DNA of 10,174 nt. Origin: JBGSLA01 sp965602785 (GTDB lineage: Bacteria > Desulfobacterota > Desulfobaccia > Desulfobaccales > 0-14-0-80-60-11). The stretch lies in contig CBFDAH010000107.1 in the NCBI GenBank assembly GCA_965602785.1, positions 1 to 10,174 of the forward strand, given 5' to 3'. This document shows, one piece after another, positions 1 through 5,182 of the stretch. The notes beneath the pieces are model-generated. The model ran no database searches. It was not told the DNA's origin and saw nothing but the letters and a program-made list of their open reading frames with translations. The position numbers and the translations under genes are program-made. Each line of letters begins with the position of its first letter. Positions within the stretch are counted from its first letter, which is position 1.

Positions 1-4
1 GGGG

Positions 5-52
5 TTTGGGGGAGGGGGGAGGGGTCTGCGACCCCTGGCCCCCTCCCCCAAA
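5..52. repeat. G-rich palindrome, possible terminator of the left minus-strand operon
   Basis: The two arms are 5-26 and 30-52, with loop TGC. The outer 14 pairs (TTTGGGGGAGGGGG with its complement) are perfect. A G/CC irregularity follows, and then an inner AGGGGTC/GACCCCT stem. It lies 12 bases beyond the stop codon of the minus-strand gene at 65-616, where a terminator would be expected, but no run of U follows on that strand. Similar elements lie at 2816-2863, 7387-7430 and 7702-7742, so this is a member of a dispersed family and not only a local terminator. Confidence 0.7.
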
Positions 53-64
53 TCTATACAAGCC

Positions 65-616
65 TCACGGCGGGCCGGGGTCGTAGACGAAGATGGGTTC
101 CGGGGCTGGAGCGGGGGCCATTGGGGTGGGTGTGGTGGCCTGGGTCCTTGAGCCTGCGGCCAGTCCGGCTACCGCGCCGGGCTGAGGCGTTGCCGGGGCT
201 GCGGGAGCGGTTCCGGGCAGCCCGGCAGTCCCGGCGCGGCCGGGAGGTTTGGCCGCCGGGGGCATTACTGGAGTTGCCTGTACGGGCGGTTGTCTGGGGC
301 TCCTCCGGGCGCTCTTGAAGTAGCCCGGCCTGATCAGGCGGAGGAAGGGGGGAACCCGGTGCATCACTCTCCAGGGGCCGTTCAACACGCGGCTGCGGTA
401 CCAGGTCCTATCCAGGAGCAGGTAATACCCACCCGGCCCCCGAAACACATCCGACGGCACATTGGGCGCGTGAAACACCCGGGGGCTGCCCCGCACCCGG
501 GTCCACCTGGGTTTGATATGGGGCGGTACAGGCACCAGGCGCACGGTCTGGGCCAACGCGGTCCCCGCCAGAAAAATCCCCAACAACAGTACCCACCACA
601 GCTTGCGGCCCCTCAC
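65..616 (-). CDS. Small exported Pro/Ala-rich protein of unknown function
   Basis: I do not recognise a named family. The chosen start is a GTG at 616-614, because AAGGAGG lies 7 bases upstream and residues 1-22 then form a clean signal peptide: basic RGRK, a hydrophobic WWVLLLGIFLAGT core, and ALA before Q23. A start at 670 would put 18 charged residues before it and overlap the upstream gene. The mature protein (183 aa precursor) has an aromatic and basic segment at about 62-101, with the pattern YYLLLDRTWYRS...GPWR followed by VPPFLRLIRPGYF, reminiscent of small Trp/Tyr-rich envelope proteins. Residues 107-183 are low-complexity Pro/Ala. The gene starts 13 bases after the metallo-hydrolase stop, so the two are probably co-transcribed. 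Likely location is the periplasm or outer envelope. Confidence 0.72.
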   Translation of the reverse strand: MRGRKLWWVLLLGIFLAGTALAQTVRLVPVPPHIKPRWTRVRGSPRVFHAPNVPSDVFRGPGGYYLLLDRTWYRSRVLNGPWRVMHRVPPFLRLIRPGYFKSARRSPRQPPVQATPVMPPAAKPPGRAGTAGLPGTAPAAPATPQPGAVAGLAAGSRTQATTPTPMAPAPAPEPIFVYDPGPP

Positions 617-629
617 CTTGTGTCCTCCT

Positions 630-1346
630 TCATTCCGGGATCGTGGCCTGGCGTCCCACGGACAGGTCATGGAGGGGGATGATGAAATCCGCCGCCTCCT
701 TGACCCGCTGGATGCTATCGTAGGCCTCCATCAGATTTACATGCACCCCCGGGGGCACGCAGGGCCCTGAGGTCGGAAAATTCTGGTCGTTGCAGCAAAA
801 CCCCGTGATCACCGCTTTCCCTTGCTTGGTGTTCACCACCACGGACTGCCCTCCAGGGGTGTGCCCCGGGGTGAGCATCACCGAGATTCCCGGCACGATC
901 TCCCGGTCTCCCTCCACCTGAACCACCTCCACGTCGTCCAGCAGGTCCGGGAAGTAGCGGTGGTCCGCGGGGTGAGGGTTCTGGAAGAATTCATACTCCG
1001 CTTTTTGCACGTACACCCGGGCCTTGGTGCACTTGTAGTCGTTCTCGCAGTGGTCATTATGGAGGTGGGTATGGATAATGATGTCAATGTCTTCGGGCTT
1101 TAGATGATACGTAGCCAGGGCGTCTTCGAATTCCTGTATATGCAAGCCGTATTGGTCGGCCACTTCTTCGGGAACCATGAATTGTTCGAGGCCGGTGTCC
1201 ACCAGGATCTTTTCGGGGCCGCCCTCCAGATAAAACACATAGATGGGTATCCAGATGCGCTTGCCGTAGCCTTTGAGGTAGGTCATGATGCCCTGGTCGG
1301 TTTCGTTGGCCCCCACCACCAGGGGATGGATGCGGTACTCCGTCAT
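630..1346 (-). CDS. Metallo-beta-lactamase-fold hydrolase, N-acyl-homoserine-lactonase-like family
   Basis: 238 aa, with no signal peptide, so probably cytoplasmic. The metal motif HxHxDH is H94-L-H96-N-D98-H99, preceded by a further His (H92). The third metal-ligand His is H162 in TPGHTPG, and the terminal His-Asp is H226-D227 (PLHD). This order and length fit the AHL lactonase / 4-pyridoxolactonase group of the MBL superfamily, which open lactone rings. The position that usually carries the metal-bridging Asp (GD after a beta strand) reads T181-GFCCND-187, so the ligand may be replaced or shifted to D187. Start: ATG 1346-1344 is preceded by AAGGAAGAG at good spacing. The longer ATG at 1376 lies inside the likely -10 box. 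It leads a two-gene operon with the exported protein at 65-616. The substrate cannot be told from sequence; quorum quenching is only one possibility. Confidence 0.85.
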   Translation of the reverse strand: MTEYRIHPLVVGANETDQGIMTYLKGYGKRIWIPIYVFYLEGGPEKILVDTGLEQFMVPEEVADQYGLHIQEFEDALATYHLKPEDIDIIIHTHLHNDHCENDYKCTKARVYVQKAEYEFFQNPHPADHRYFPDLLDDVEVVQVEGDREIVPGISVMLTPGHTPGGQSVVVNTKQGKAVITGFCCNDQNFPTSGPCVPPGVHVNLMEAYDSIQRVKEAADFIIPLHDLSVGRQATIPE

Positions 1347-1374
1347 AATCTCTTCCTTTCCAACTCCTTTCACC

Positions 1375-1380
1375 ATTATA
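1375..1380 (-). promoter_or_regulatory. -10 box (TATAAT) for the metallo-hydrolase operon
   Basis: The minus strand reads a perfect TATAAT 29-34 bases ahead of the ATG at 1346. The best -35 candidate is TTTACC, 19 bases further upstream (4 of 6 matches, long spacer). Transcription from it would start near 1368 and give a leader of about 22 bases, which supports the 1346 start. Confidence 0.5.
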
Positions 1381-1508
1381 CGGCAAAACCGGCCTGAGGG
1401 GTAAATGATAGTTAGTCTTTACCCTTGGCCGAAAAAAACTTCCTGGAGCGCCGGATTTTAACCTACGCCTTGTTTTATAGGACAAATGCTTTGTTTCAGG
1501 AGGTACAG

Positions 1509-1958
1509 GTGAAACACCCAGCGCTTTTCAAGTTTGCTGGAGTAAGAATGATGGTCCTGGGTATAGCGGTGCTGGGGTTGGCCGCTCATCCGAGCTGGGC
1601 CAAGACCCTCACGGTGAGCAAGCCCTCCCAGCAACTCTATCAAAAACCGAATTTCGCCAGCCCTCCTCTTGGGCCAGTGCCGATGAAGGAAAGAGTAAAT
1701 CTCATCCGTCAGGAAGGCGAGTGGTATAAGGTTGCCTACCATGGCAAGATCGGCTGGCTTCACCGGCAGGCCTTCCCAGGGGTCGCTCCTGCCAATCCGA
1801 ACCTGAAGGGTCTTCTGAAGGGGTTGCTTTTAGGAGCCCCGGTGCGAGAGACCAGTAGCGATGAAGTAGCCCTGGGCGGCAAGGGCGTCCTCCAGAGGGG
1901 GAAGCGAGTTATCATGGGGAAAATCCAAGATAGCGGCCGGGCGCAACCGGCCCTCTGA
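1509..1958 (+). CDS. Exported SH3-domain protein, C-terminus possibly frameshifted
   Basis: 149 aa from GTG 1509, chosen because AGGAGG (1498-1503) sits 5 bases upstream. The reading frame is open back to 1425 but without a ribosome site. Residues 1-31 are a signal peptide (hydrophobic MMVLGIAVLGLAA, cleavage after PSWA). Residues 33-88 fit a bacterial SH3 fold: TLTVSK, QQLYQKP, then VNLIRQEGEWYKVAYHGKIGWLHRQAF. Such domains usually bind peptidoglycan or envelope partners. The tail has SSDEVALGGKG (116-126), as in exported SH3 proteins of Desulfobacterota and Geobacter as I remember them. After that, the expected continuation is found in another reading frame, 1883-1930 (PPEGEASYHGENP), so the annotated last 23 residues may be out of frame. 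It starts about 160 bases from the divergent metallo-hydrolase, and 29 bases separate it from the next gene, so an operon is likely. Confidence 0.75.
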   Translation: MKHPALFKFAGVRMMVLGIAVLGLAAHPSWAKTLTVSKPSQQLYQKPNFASPPLGPVPMKERVNLIRQEGEWYKVAYHGKIGWLHRQAFPGVAPANPNLKGLLKGLLLGAPVRETSSDEVALGGKGVLQRGKRVIMGKIQDSGRAQPAL

Positions 1959-1987
1959 TAAACCTCATTTAAAAAGGATGACTGACC

Positions 1988-2602
1988 ATGAAAAGAAACT
2001 CTACTAAACTAACTCTGTTGCTCACGGGGCTCCTGATTTTAGGGGTCACCCTTACCACGGGCGCTTCGGCCTTCACTCATGGTGGCATGGGTTGGGGCAT
2101 GGGCGGCGGTAAGGGCGGCCACAAGGGCGGCCGGCACAAGGCCAAACGTTGGCTCATGATGAACCTCACCCCGGAGCAGGCCGGCCAGGTGTTCGACCTC
2201 AGGCAAAAGTTCATGAATGACACGGCCGAAGTCCGCAAGGGAATGTTGGTCAATGGCGTGGAACTGTTCAAACTCTGGAAGGCTGAGAAGCCTGACGACA
2301 AGGCCATCCTGGCCAAAGTTAAGGAGTTGGGAGCGCTCAGGGCGCAGTTCATGGAAAAAGCCGTGGCCATGCGCCTGGAAATGAGAAAAATCGCCCCTCA
2401 ATTCATGGGCTCTTGCCCCATGTTCGGGCATGGCATGGGTCTTGGCCCTGATTTTGGCCCCGGTAAGGGCAAAGGTAAGGGCAAGGGCAAAGGTAAGAGC
2501 AAAGGCAAGGGCGCCAGCCTCAACCTCGGATCAGAAAACCTCGCCCAATTCGACATGGACCTGGACCGGGAATTGGCCATGCTCCTGCAGCCCCGCTGGT
2601 AA
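1988..2602 (+). CDS. Periplasmic LTXXQ protein, Spy/CpxP/ZraP-like, with Lys-Gly repeat
   Basis: 204 aa. Signal peptide 1-28 (KRNSTK, then LTLLLTGLLILGV, cleavage after ASA). A Gly/His/Met-rich stretch follows (31-51: HGGMGWGMGGGKGGHKGG). The helical core at 55-135 contains LTPEQ at 60-64, the signature of the Spy/CpxP/ZraP family of periplasmic chaperones and metal or envelope-stress sensors, and is rich in Lys/Glu heptad-like segments. A single Cys (143) lies in SCPMFGHGMG. Residues 159-175 are a perfect alternating Gly-Lys repeat with one Ser, which is not part of the usual family. AAGGA lies about 10 bases before the ATG. The His/Met-rich flanks suggest metal binding, but this is inferred. 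Co-transcription with the SH3 gene suggests an envelope stress pair; no two-component regulator is in the window. Confidence 0.82.
   Translation: MKRNSTKLTLLLTGLLILGVTLTTGASAFTHGGMGWGMGGGKGGHKGGRHKAKRWLMMNLTPEQAGQVFDLRQKFMNDTAEVRKGMLVNGVELFKLWKAEKPDDKAILAKVKELGALRAQFMEKAVAMRLEMRKIAPQFMGSCPMFGHGMGLGPDFGPGKGKGKGKGKGKSKGKGASLNLGSENLAQFDMDLDRELAMLLQPRW
2462..2512 (+). repeat. In-gene GGYAAR tandem repeat coding (Gly-Lys)n
   Basis: The run is built from a six-base unit GGY-AAR with synonymous changes (GGT/GGC, AAG/AAA) and encodes alternating Gly and Lys with one Ser substitution. It lies in the reading frame of the LTXXQ gene. In-frame gain or loss of units by slippage would change the length of the basic tail without breaking the gene. 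Confidence 0.9.
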
Positions 2603-2640
2603 CAGGGCTACAGATCGCCATGCATAACGAATAATCCGCA

Positions 2641-2670
2641 GGCAGGGGAGGGGAGGGGCCTCCCCCTGCC
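2641..2670. repeat. G-rich hairpin after the LTXXQ gene
   Basis: GGCAGGGG (2641-2648) pairs with CCCCTGCC (2663-2670), and AGG/CCT extends the stem across one bulged C. It lies 38 bases after the stop at 2602. No T-run follows, so it is either a weak terminator or a transcript-stabilising stem. It belongs loosely with the other G-rich palindromes of the window. Confidence 0.5.
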
Positions 2671-2815
2671 ACCTCGCCACCCGGCAGCAAACAGGTTGCC
2701 TTAACATGAGATTGTGGCCAAGAGTCTATATGAGAGAGAGCCAGGGAGCATGAATCTCTGGTCGCCACCCTAAACCCTAAAGAGATTTTCTGAATACTTA
2801 AAGGGGGGAGGGGAA

Positions 2816-2863
2816 TTTGAGGGGAGGGTAGTGGCTTCGAAGTCCCGTTTCCTTCCCCTCAAA
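2816..2863. repeat. G-rich palindrome, dispersed family copy
   Basis: TTTGAGGGGA (2816-2825) pairs with 2854-2863, a GG/CC step lies further in, and a small CTTCGAAG-centred stem sits inside the loop. The block AATTTGAGGGGAGGG (2814-2828) recurs exactly on the opposite strand at 7728-7742. It lies between the LTXXQ gene and the short ORF at 2903. The rest of 2603-2902 shows no gene I can support. Confidence 0.6.
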
Positions 2864-2902
2864 AGACTTTCGCAACATTCTCAACATAAGGGGGAACGTG
2901 AC

Positions 2903-3007
2903 ATGCAGCAACTGGGTTTTTTGATGGTGTGCTTGGGTGTCTTGGGTCTCATATGGGGTTTCGCCCGGGCGGGACAGAGCCGGGGGAGGCGCGGCCCCGA
3001 TTATTGA
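2903..3007 (+). CDS. Possible 34-aa single-pass membrane peptide
   Basis: ATG 2903 is preceded by AGGGGGAA at 5 bases' spacing. The peptide begins MQQLGFLMVCLGVLGLIWG, one hydrophobic span (residues 4-20), followed by a basic, Gly/Arg-rich tail (FARAGQSRGRRGPDY). A strong intrinsic terminator lies 57 bases after its stop. Its stop overlaps a TTG (3004) that opens a second hydrophobic frame running to 3174 (LLASLVISLFYTFLLIAEG), so either translational coupling or an old frameshift in a two-helix protein is conceivable; the terminator inside that second frame argues against it being used. I do not recognise a family. Support is the ribosome site, the hydrophobic span and the terminator only. 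Confidence 0.38.
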   Translation: MQQLGFLMVCLGVLGLIWGFARAGQSRGRRGPDY

Positions 3008-3063
3008 ACCGCCTTCTGGCATCCCTGGTTATAAGCCTTTTCTATACCTTCCTTCTCATTGCG

Positions 3064-3101
3064 GAGGGGGTCAGCCCTGAGGGCGGCCCCCTCTTTTTTT
3101 T
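3064..3101 (+). terminator. Intrinsic terminator
   Basis: GAGGGGG (3064-3070) pairs with CCCCCTC (3087-3093). A smaller GCCC/GGGC hairpin sits in the loop, and eight T follow directly (3094-3101). It is the best intrinsic terminator in the window. It would end plus-strand transcripts from the LTXXQ region or the 34-aa ORF. Confidence 0.85.
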
Positions 3102-3139
3102 CCGGACCGGCTCATACAAAGTTGCGGCCCAACAGGTAA

Positions 3140-3176
3140 CTTCAAAAAGTCCCGGATGCACATTTTCTTTATGAAG
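3140..3176. other. AT-rich inverted repeat
   Basis: CTTCAAAAAG (3140-3149) and CTTTATGAAG (3167-3176) pair at 9 of 10 positions around a 17-base loop. It stands between the terminator and the first GTAG element. No function is evident. Confidence 0.4.
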
Positions 3177-3177
3177 G

Positions 3178-3201
3178 GTAGCATAGGTGTCCCGCCTGTG
3201 C
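3178..3201 (+). repeat. GTAG-footed REP-like hairpin
   Basis: GTAG (3178-3181) overlaps the base of a hairpin in which GCATAGG (3181-3187) pairs with CCTGTGC (3195-3201), loop TGTCCCG, with one T-G wobble. The last part, CCTGTGCCGG (3195-3204), recurs in reverse complement at 7590-7599, beside another GTAG hairpin. GTAG at a hairpin foot is the mark of REP elements mobilised by RAYT (TnpA-REP) proteins; no such gene is in the window. Confidence 0.55.
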
Positions 3202-3253
3202 CGGTACAGACTAACGGGTCATAGGCCCACGTGCTCACAACTAAGCATGGATA

Positions 3254-3311
3254 TGTAGGACCGCCCGCCGCCCCCGGCGGTTCAGGCGCCGCCGAGGGCG
3301 GCGGCGCTACA
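3254..3311. repeat. Inverted pair of GTAG hairpins (BIME-like)
   Basis: The element begins TGTAG (3254-3258) and ends CTACA (3307-3311). Inside are two GC-rich hairpins: CCGCC-CCC-GGCGG (3268-3280) and GCGCCGCC paired with GGCGGCGC (3286-3293 with 3300-3307). Read from either end, the halves are similar (GTAG, then a Cys-codon-free CCGCC-rich stem), so this is two REP-like units facing each other. It lies in a gap with no gene. Confidence 0.6.
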
Positions 3312-3382
3312 TTTATTTATAAGAATCTGCGGCTACAGAAATTACCCATATGATTGCTATTCCGTATAAGGTGCGATTGCTG

Positions 3383-3652
3383 CCCCTGGTCTTGGGAAAA
3401 GGAAGCCAGGGGTCACCCGGCCATCCGTCAAAAAACTTCCGAACCGGTGAGACCTCGGAAAAAACGGTTTTTTTAAAAGACGGCGATGGGAATTAGCCGT
3501 CCGCGGCTGGATTTTGGCAAGTGAAGGCTCCTCCGCGCCATCCTCAGTGCCCATGTGAAACCTTTTCACAGAGGTCTCAACAGCTTCACTTGCCGGACTA
3601 CGTCTGGGTCGCAGAAAAAGCCTCGAGTCCATCTTCAGGCCGGCTAAAGGCC
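3383..3652 (+). ncRNA. Candidate structured RNA upstream of def
   Basis: The stretch holds several good complementary segments: CCCCTGG/CCAGGGG (3383-3389 with 3406-3412); CCGTC/GACGG (3425-3429 with 3479-3483), extended by CCAT/ATGG; AGCCG/CGGCT (3495-3499 with 3504-3508); a perfect 11-bp stem, GGCAAGTGAAG with CTTCACTTGCC (3516-3526 with 3584-3594), that encloses TGTGAAA/TTTCACA (3554-3560 with 3564-3570); GGACT/AGTCC (3595-3599 with 3626-3630); and GGCC/GGCC (3638-3641 with 3649-3652). TGAGACCTC (3448-3456) is also exactly complementary to GAGGTCTCA (3571-3579), which crosses the 11-bp stem and would make a pseudoknot. I compared it by eye with tmRNA, RNase P, SRP, 6S and common riboswitches and saw no match. 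The strand is assumed from def. The 91-codon minus-strand frame over this region looks like chance. Confidence 0.35.
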
Positions 3653-3661
3653 GTGGTGAAC

Positions 3662-3690
3662 TTGCAAAAAGTCTAAAAAGGCATTATTTT
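3662..3690 (+). promoter_or_regulatory. Possible sigma70 promoter of the def operon
   Basis: TTGCAA (3662-3667) and TATTTT (3685-3690) are spaced by 17 bases, each with 4 of 6 matches to consensus, in a locally AT-rich stretch. Transcription would begin near 3697 and give a leader of about 29 bases before the def ATG. Confidence 0.4.
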
Positions 3691-3725
3691 AATAAATTGA
3701 AATACGAGGAGTCTTTTTAATTGTT

Positions 3726-4232
3726 ATGATCAGATTGCCCATACACCATTTTCCTGACCCGGTCCTCAATACCCGGGCCGAGGAAGTCACAGACATCAAC
3801 GGGGAACTGCAGAGCCTCATTGAAAATATGGCGGCCACCATGTACGACGCGCCCGGTCTGGGCCTGGCTGCCAACCAGGTGGGGGACCTGCGTCGGGTCA
3901 TTGTCTTCGACGTCTCCTCCAGGGACGGCCCCGGGGACCTCCAGGTTATTCTCAACCCCTGCATCACCGCCTCCGAAGGGGACCTGATGCATAATGAGGG
4001 CTGTCTGTCGGTCCCGGACTTCTCCGCCGAGGTGCGGCGCAACGCCCGGTTGTGCGTCAGCGGCGTGGACCGCCACGGCAAGCCCATCACTGTGGAGGCT
4101 GAGGGCCTCAAGGCGGTGGTGCTCCAGCACGAAATCGACCATCTGAACGGCATCCTCTTCATCGACCGTATCAGCCGCCTGAAGCGGGGGCTTTATGTAC
4201 GGAGGCTGAGGAAGCAGGCGGCGGACAGGTGA
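3726..4232 (+). CDS. def: Peptide deformylase
   Basis: Removes the N-formyl group from the first methionine of new proteins, at the ribosome exit in the cytoplasm. 168 aa, the usual length. All three family motifs are intact: GLGLAANQ (44-51), EGCLS (91-95, metal ligand C93) and QHEIDH (134-139; ligands H135 and H139, catalytic E136). The metal is normally Fe2+. ATG 3726 gives the expected N-terminus (IHHFPDPVL). The only ribosome-site-like sequence, GAGGAG at 3706-3711, lies 14 bases away, longer than normal. It is the first gene of an operon: its TGA overlaps the GTG of fmt by four bases (GTGA), which suggests translational coupling of the enzymes that add and remove the formyl group. Confidence 0.96.
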   Translation: MIRLPIHHFPDPVLNTRAEEVTDINGELQSLIENMAATMYDAPGLGLAANQVGDLRRVIVFDVSSRDGPGDLQVILNPCITASEGDLMHNEGCLSVPDFSAEVRRNARLCVSGVDRHGKPITVEAEGLKAVVLQHEIDHLNGILFIDRISRLKRGLYVRRLRKQAADR

Positions 4233-5173
4233 AGTCGGGTCCCTGGCGCCTGATTTTTCTGGGCACTCCCCAGTTCGCCGTGCCTTCTCTCTCAGCCCTT
4301 TTGGCCGCGGGGGAGGACGTACTGGCAGTCATCACTCAACCTGACCGGCCCCGAGGCCGGGGTAGGAAAGTCAGCCCCTCCCCGGTGAAAGAACTGGCTC
4401 TGGCCCACGGACTCCCTGTCCTGCAACCCGTGCGCCTCAAGGACCCGCAGTTCATGGGCACCCTGAAGGATCTGGCCCCGGAACTCATGGTGGTCACCGC
4501 CTACGGGCGTATTCTCACACACGAAATGCTGGCCCTCCCCAGCGTGGGCTTCCTCAACGTTCACGCCTCTCTTCTCCCCCGGCACCGGGGGGCCGCGCCC
4601 ATCAACTGGGCCCTCATCCAGGGAGACGAAGAGACCGGGATCACCATCATGTGGGTAACCTACGAGGTGGATACGGGACCGATTTTTCTTCAGGATCGGC
4701 TGCAGATCCTCCCGGAGGATAATGCCGGGACACTTGCCGTCAAACTCGCCGAACAAGGCGGCACCCTCCTGGTGGAAGCCCTGGAGCGCCTCCGCCGGGG
4801 TGAAGGCCTGAAAATTACGCAGCCCGAAACCGGGATTACCTATGCGCCCCCCATCAGTGCTGAGATGCGCCTTATCCACTGGAAACAGTCCGCCCCCGAG
4901 GTAGCCGGCTGGATCCGGGGTCTGGACCCCCGGCCCAGCGCCTATACCCTGTGGCGGGGGGAGCGCCTCAAACTCTTCGGGGCCCGGGTGGAGCAGAACA
5001 CGGACCGGTCCGCCGCCCCCGGCACCGCCCTGGATCTGGTCCAAAACCGCCTGGAAATTGCCTGCGGCCAGGGAACTATAAGCATCAAAGAACTGCAGTT
5101 GGCCGGCCACAAACGTTTGCCCGCGGACGCCTTCCTACGAGGGCAGCCCCTGCTGGGGCAGGTATTGGGATAA
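4229..5173 (+). CDS. fmt: Methionyl-tRNA formyltransferase
   Basis: Transfers a formyl group from 10-formyl-tetrahydrofolate to Met-tRNA-fMet for initiation. 314 aa, full length. The N-terminal Rossmann-like domain has IFLGTPQFAVPSL (9-21), and the substrate loop QPDRPRGRGRK (37-47) is present. The catalytic triad is N110, H112 (FLNVHASLLPRHRGAAPINWAL) and D148 (VDTGP). The C-terminal domain starts near 208 (PPISAEMRLIHW). The usual MDxGLDTG segment reads WVTYEVDTG, with the Asp kept. The start is GTG 4229, inside the def stop; no separate ribosome site is evident, so reinitiation is likely. The DUF116 gene follows after 9 bases. Confidence 0.96.
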   Translation: MKSGPWRLIFLGTPQFAVPSLSALLAAGEDVLAVITQPDRPRGRGRKVSPSPVKELALAHGLPVLQPVRLKDPQFMGTLKDLAPELMVVTAYGRILTHEMLALPSVGFLNVHASLLPRHRGAAPINWALIQGDEETGITIMWVTYEVDTGPIFLQDRLQILPEDNAGTLAVKLAEQGGTLLVEALERLRRGEGLKITQPETGITYAPPISAEMRLIHWKQSAPEVAGWIRGLDPRPSAYTLWRGERLKLFGARVEQNTDRSAAPGTALDLVQNRLEIACGQGTISIKELQLAGHKRLPADAFLRGQPLLGQVLG

Positions 5174-5182
5174 GGCCTCTTT

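Noticed and set aside
1478..1487. ATAGGACAAA ahead of the SH3 gene, with a similar run on the minus strand ahead of the ferredoxin gene (about 9303-9311)
   Set aside because: The match is about ten bases, not in a comparable promoter position, and likely chance.
2929..3174. Plus-strand 81-codon open frame
   Set aside because: It runs straight through a strong intrinsic terminator and has no ribosome site at its ATG; the shorter frame at 2903 is better supported.
3554..3570. TGTGA...TCACA resembling a CRP-type operator
   Set aside because: The spacer is 7 bases and not 6, and it fits as the inner hairpin of a larger stem; an operator remains possible but unsupported.
3357..3632. Minus-strand 91-codon open frame
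   Set aside because: No ribosome site or hydrophobic or motif pattern; the same DNA is better explained by the inverted repeats of the RNA candidate.
3383..3660. Known RNA classes (tmRNA, RNase P, SRP, 6S, cobalamin, c-di-GMP, THF or T-box)
   Set aside because: None of their conserved core sequences could be found by eye.
4292..5110. Long minus-strand open frame (272 codons) over fmt, with similar ones over DUF116 and rsmB
   Set aside because: These are high-GC shadows of genes with clear motifs on the plus strand.
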